Assembly: GCA_002083825.1 (NCBI GenBank)
Contig: DAZV01000015.1
Span: forward strand, 1 to 42,312
Direction: 5' to 3'
DNA: 42,312 nt
Source of the DNA: Candidatus Sericytochromatia bacterium S15B-MN24 CBMW_12
GTDB taxonomy: Bacteria; Cyanobacteriota; Sericytochromatia; S15B-MN24; UBA4093
Shown: in pieces, positions 40,862 through 42,312 of the stretch
How positions within the stretch are numbered: position 1 is the first letter of the stretch
How the letters are laid out: each line of letters opens with the position of its first letter
Position numbers and translations under genes: made by a program
Notes under the pieces: model-generated
Seen by the model: the letters and a program-made list of their open reading frames with translations, nothing else
Databases searched by the model: none
Told to the model about the DNA's origin: nothing

Positions 40862-42064
40862 ATGGCGCGCGAGCGGTTCACGGTGATCGAAGGAAAAGGA
40901 ACGGCGGAAGGGGAGCTGGAAGTCCTCAAGGACGATTCGGAGGCCCTTCGCTACGTCGAGCGCCTGCTCCAGACCGTCACCCCGGGCATGGAAGTCCTGC
41001 GTCATGCCGAGGGTCTCCTGGTTCAGGTCAATGCAAGCGGCGCGCTGCCCGAGTGCCCGGAAGAGGTGGAGCGCCTCTTGGCCGTCATCGCCAACGACGA
41101 CCGGCTGCGCTTCGATGCCAATGCGGCCCTTCACCAGTTCGATCAGCTCTCCCAGCTCTGCGAGGCCGCTTATCGCCGGCAAGGAGCTCCTCCGGGGCTC
41201 CCGCCCGCCGACATGGGGCGCCTGAGGAGGCTCGGCGGGCTGGTGGCCCAGATCCCGAAGGCCCTAGCGCCCCGGCTGCCGCTCCCTATCTTTGCCGCGA
41301 GCGAGGCGCGCGCTCACGGGGAGGAGATCATCCCCCTCGATCCGGCCCTGCGAAACCCCGAGAACGTCTTCGATCTCCTGGGCCTCTCGCCGGTGGCCGT
41401 GGAGTTCGGAATCGACGTCGTGACCCTCGTGGAACCCTCGGCGGGTGGGGTCCTCATGGATCAGGTGGTCCAGATGCGCGTCGAGTTGGCCCTCGAGACC
41501 GGCTTCGTGCTCCCGGGAGTGCAGTTCCGCGACAACCTCAACCTGGCTGCGGGGGAGTACCGGATCCTGATCCGCGGAGCGGCCGTGGCCGGAGGGCACC
41601 TGAGCATCGGCCAGGTCCTGGCGCTGGATCCGCCGCGGTCCCTTCGCGCCGATCCGCGTGCCATCGAGGCGGTGGAGCCGCTGTCCGGCAAGGCTGCCGT
41701 CTGGATTCCCGAGGACATGGCACCGCTGGCCGCCGGCCTGGGATGCTTGCTGCTGCTGCCCCCGACGGTGATCCTCCAGCATCTCAGGGCGGTCGCCAAG
41801 GGTCATGCGCACCTGATCTTGAGCTACGACGAGGTCGAACTCTTGCTTGAAAAGCTGTCGCTGCGGGCGCCGGCAGTGGTTCGCCTGGTCCGAGAATCTT
41901 ACGATCTCAGCGAGATTCACGCCGTGCTGGCCGAACTGCTGCGACAAGGCAAGTCGATCCGGGATCTGCCCTACTGGCTGCAACGGATGTGCTACCGGAG
42001 ACGGGTGGCGGAGGATCCCGCTCAGGTCGTCTCCGACTTGGAGATCGAGAGGGTATCGCCCTGA
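40862..42064 (+). CDS. Soluble FlhA cytoplasmic-domain-like protein
   Basis: A 400-residue protein. Residues about 172-378 match the C-terminal cytoplasmic half of the flagellar export protein FlhA (FHIPEP family): [103 protein letters not shown] and [25 protein letters not shown]. The eight-helix membrane domain of FlhA is absent. The N-terminal 160 residues are helical and unfamiliar. GGAGGGAG lies six bases before the ATG. This is not a truncated pseudogene by appearance: the frame is intact, with its own start site and a novel N-terminal region. Possible roles are export regulation or chaperone-substrate binding, by inference. Confidence 0.78.
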   Translation: MARERFTVIEGKGTAEGELEVLKDDSEALRYVERLLQTVTPGMEVLRHAEGLLVQVNASGALPECPEEVERLLAVIANDDRLRFDANAALHQFDQLSQLCEAAYRRQGAPPGLPPADMGRLRRLGGLVAQIPKALAPRLPLPIFAASEARAHGEEIIPLDPALRNPENVFDLLGLSPVAVEFGIDVVTLVEPSAGGVLMDQVVQMRVELALETGFVLPGVQFRDNLNLAAGEYRILIRGAAVAGGHLSIGQVLALDPPRSLRADPRAIEAVEPLSGKAAVWIPEDMAPLAAGLGCLLLLPPTVILQHLRAVAKGHAHLILSYDEVELLLEKLSLRAPAVVRLVRESYDLSEIHAVLAELLRQGKSIRDLPYWLQRMCYRRRVAEDPAQVVSDLEIERVSP

Positions 42065-42312
42065 TCGCAATCTCCCCGGGACTGCGTCAAGGAACGCCAT
42101 GGCTTCGCCGGCGAACACCCCCCGTAGCCCCCCATCGAGGGGGGCGGATTAACGGAAGATTAGGGGCCATGGCTTCGCCGTTCATAGTTCATTAGCCGCG
42201 GGCGCTCACCCCCCGTAGTCCCCCATTGGGCCTGCGGGCCCAATGGGGGACTCTCGTGTTTGGCCCTTTTTCAGCAGGGTAGCTGCCGGGACGCGGGCAA
42301 GCCAATGCTCGT
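42065..42312. repeat. Repeat- and hairpin-rich intergenic end of the window
   Basis: No gene seen. GCCATGGCTTCGCCG occurs at 42096-42110 and 42166-42180, each followed downstream by ACCCCCCGTAG (42117-42127, 42208-42218) and a C-run with CAT, so a composite unit appears twice. The first copy ends in a GCCCCCC/GGGGGGC hairpin (42127-42145), the second in a 16-bp hairpin. Confidence 0.75.
42217..42252 (+). terminator. Strong hairpin, probable terminator of the FlhA-like gene
   Basis: AGTCCCCCATTGGGCC (42217-42232), loop TGCG, GGCCCAATGGGGGACT (42237-42252) is a perfect 16-bp stem. A T-run (CCCTTTTTC) comes about 15 bases later rather than directly after. Confidence 0.55.

Overview
The window is a gene-dense, GC-rich (about 65% by eye) chromosomal segment from a flagellated bacterium. 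Lipoproteins and an EnvC-like M23 protein suggest a diderm-type envelope. Two observations point to the cyanobacterial lineage: a DUF3326 protein (a family I know mainly from cyanobacteria and plants) and 17 copies of the octamer GCGATCGC, the HIP1 palindrome that is over-represented in many cyanobacterial genomes. No photosynthesis gene is present. The flagellar gene order (yvyF-flgM-flgN-flgK-flgL-fliW-csrA, and an actin gene ahead of flgF-flgG) is like that of Firmicutes. My best guess is a motile, non-photosynthetic relative of Cyanobacteria (Sericytochromatia- or Tanganyikabacteria-like). This is inference, not a placement.

Layout. 1-5.6 kb: a cell-wall glucosaminidase, a two-gene glycosyltransferase operon and an orphan histidine kinase. 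5.6-10.4 kb (+ strand): a small protein translationally coupled to a glycogen-debranching-type enzyme, another small protein, a triple-BON protein and a cyclophilin. 10.4-13.9 kb: a low-GC lipoprotein that looks foreign, a GAF-LuxR regulator, a double PRC-barrel protein and a lipoprotein. 13.9-17.2 kb: recN with a coupled unknown gene, and a RodZ-type HTH protein with a DivIVA-like tail. 17.3-28.4 kb (- strand): the flagellar region, read as ParM-like actin > coiled-coil protein > flgF > flgG > flgJ, then yvyF > flgM > flgN > flgK > flgL > fliW > csrA, then flhF > flhG. 28.6-34.2 kb: an NHL lipoprotein, ctpA, an EnvC-like protein and uvrC. 34.3-36.8 kb (+): fliA/whiG sigma factor, cheW, a micro-ORF and the DUF3326 gene, three of them overlapping. 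36.9-42.1 kb: a second NHL lipoprotein, ilvE, ruvB, and a soluble protein resembling only the cytoplasmic half of the flagellar export protein FlhA.

How the genes work together. FliA and FlgM form the sigma-28/anti-sigma pair, and flgM has a close match to a sigma-28 promoter. FliW and CsrA form the post-transcriptional switch. FlhF and FlhG set flagellar position and number. FlgF, FlgG and FlgJ build the rod, and FlgK and FlgL the hook-filament junction. The unusual parts are the ParM-like actin with a coiled-coil partner at the head of the rod operon, the stand-alone FlhA-C-like protein, and the HTH/DivIVA-like fusion. All three are candidates for an undescribed coupling between flagellar assembly and the cytoskeleton or cell pole. 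Intergenic spacers repeatedly carry short tandem duplications and strong hairpins, and three genes (recN, uvrC, fliA) have -10 boxes so close to their start codons that leaderless transcripts are likely.
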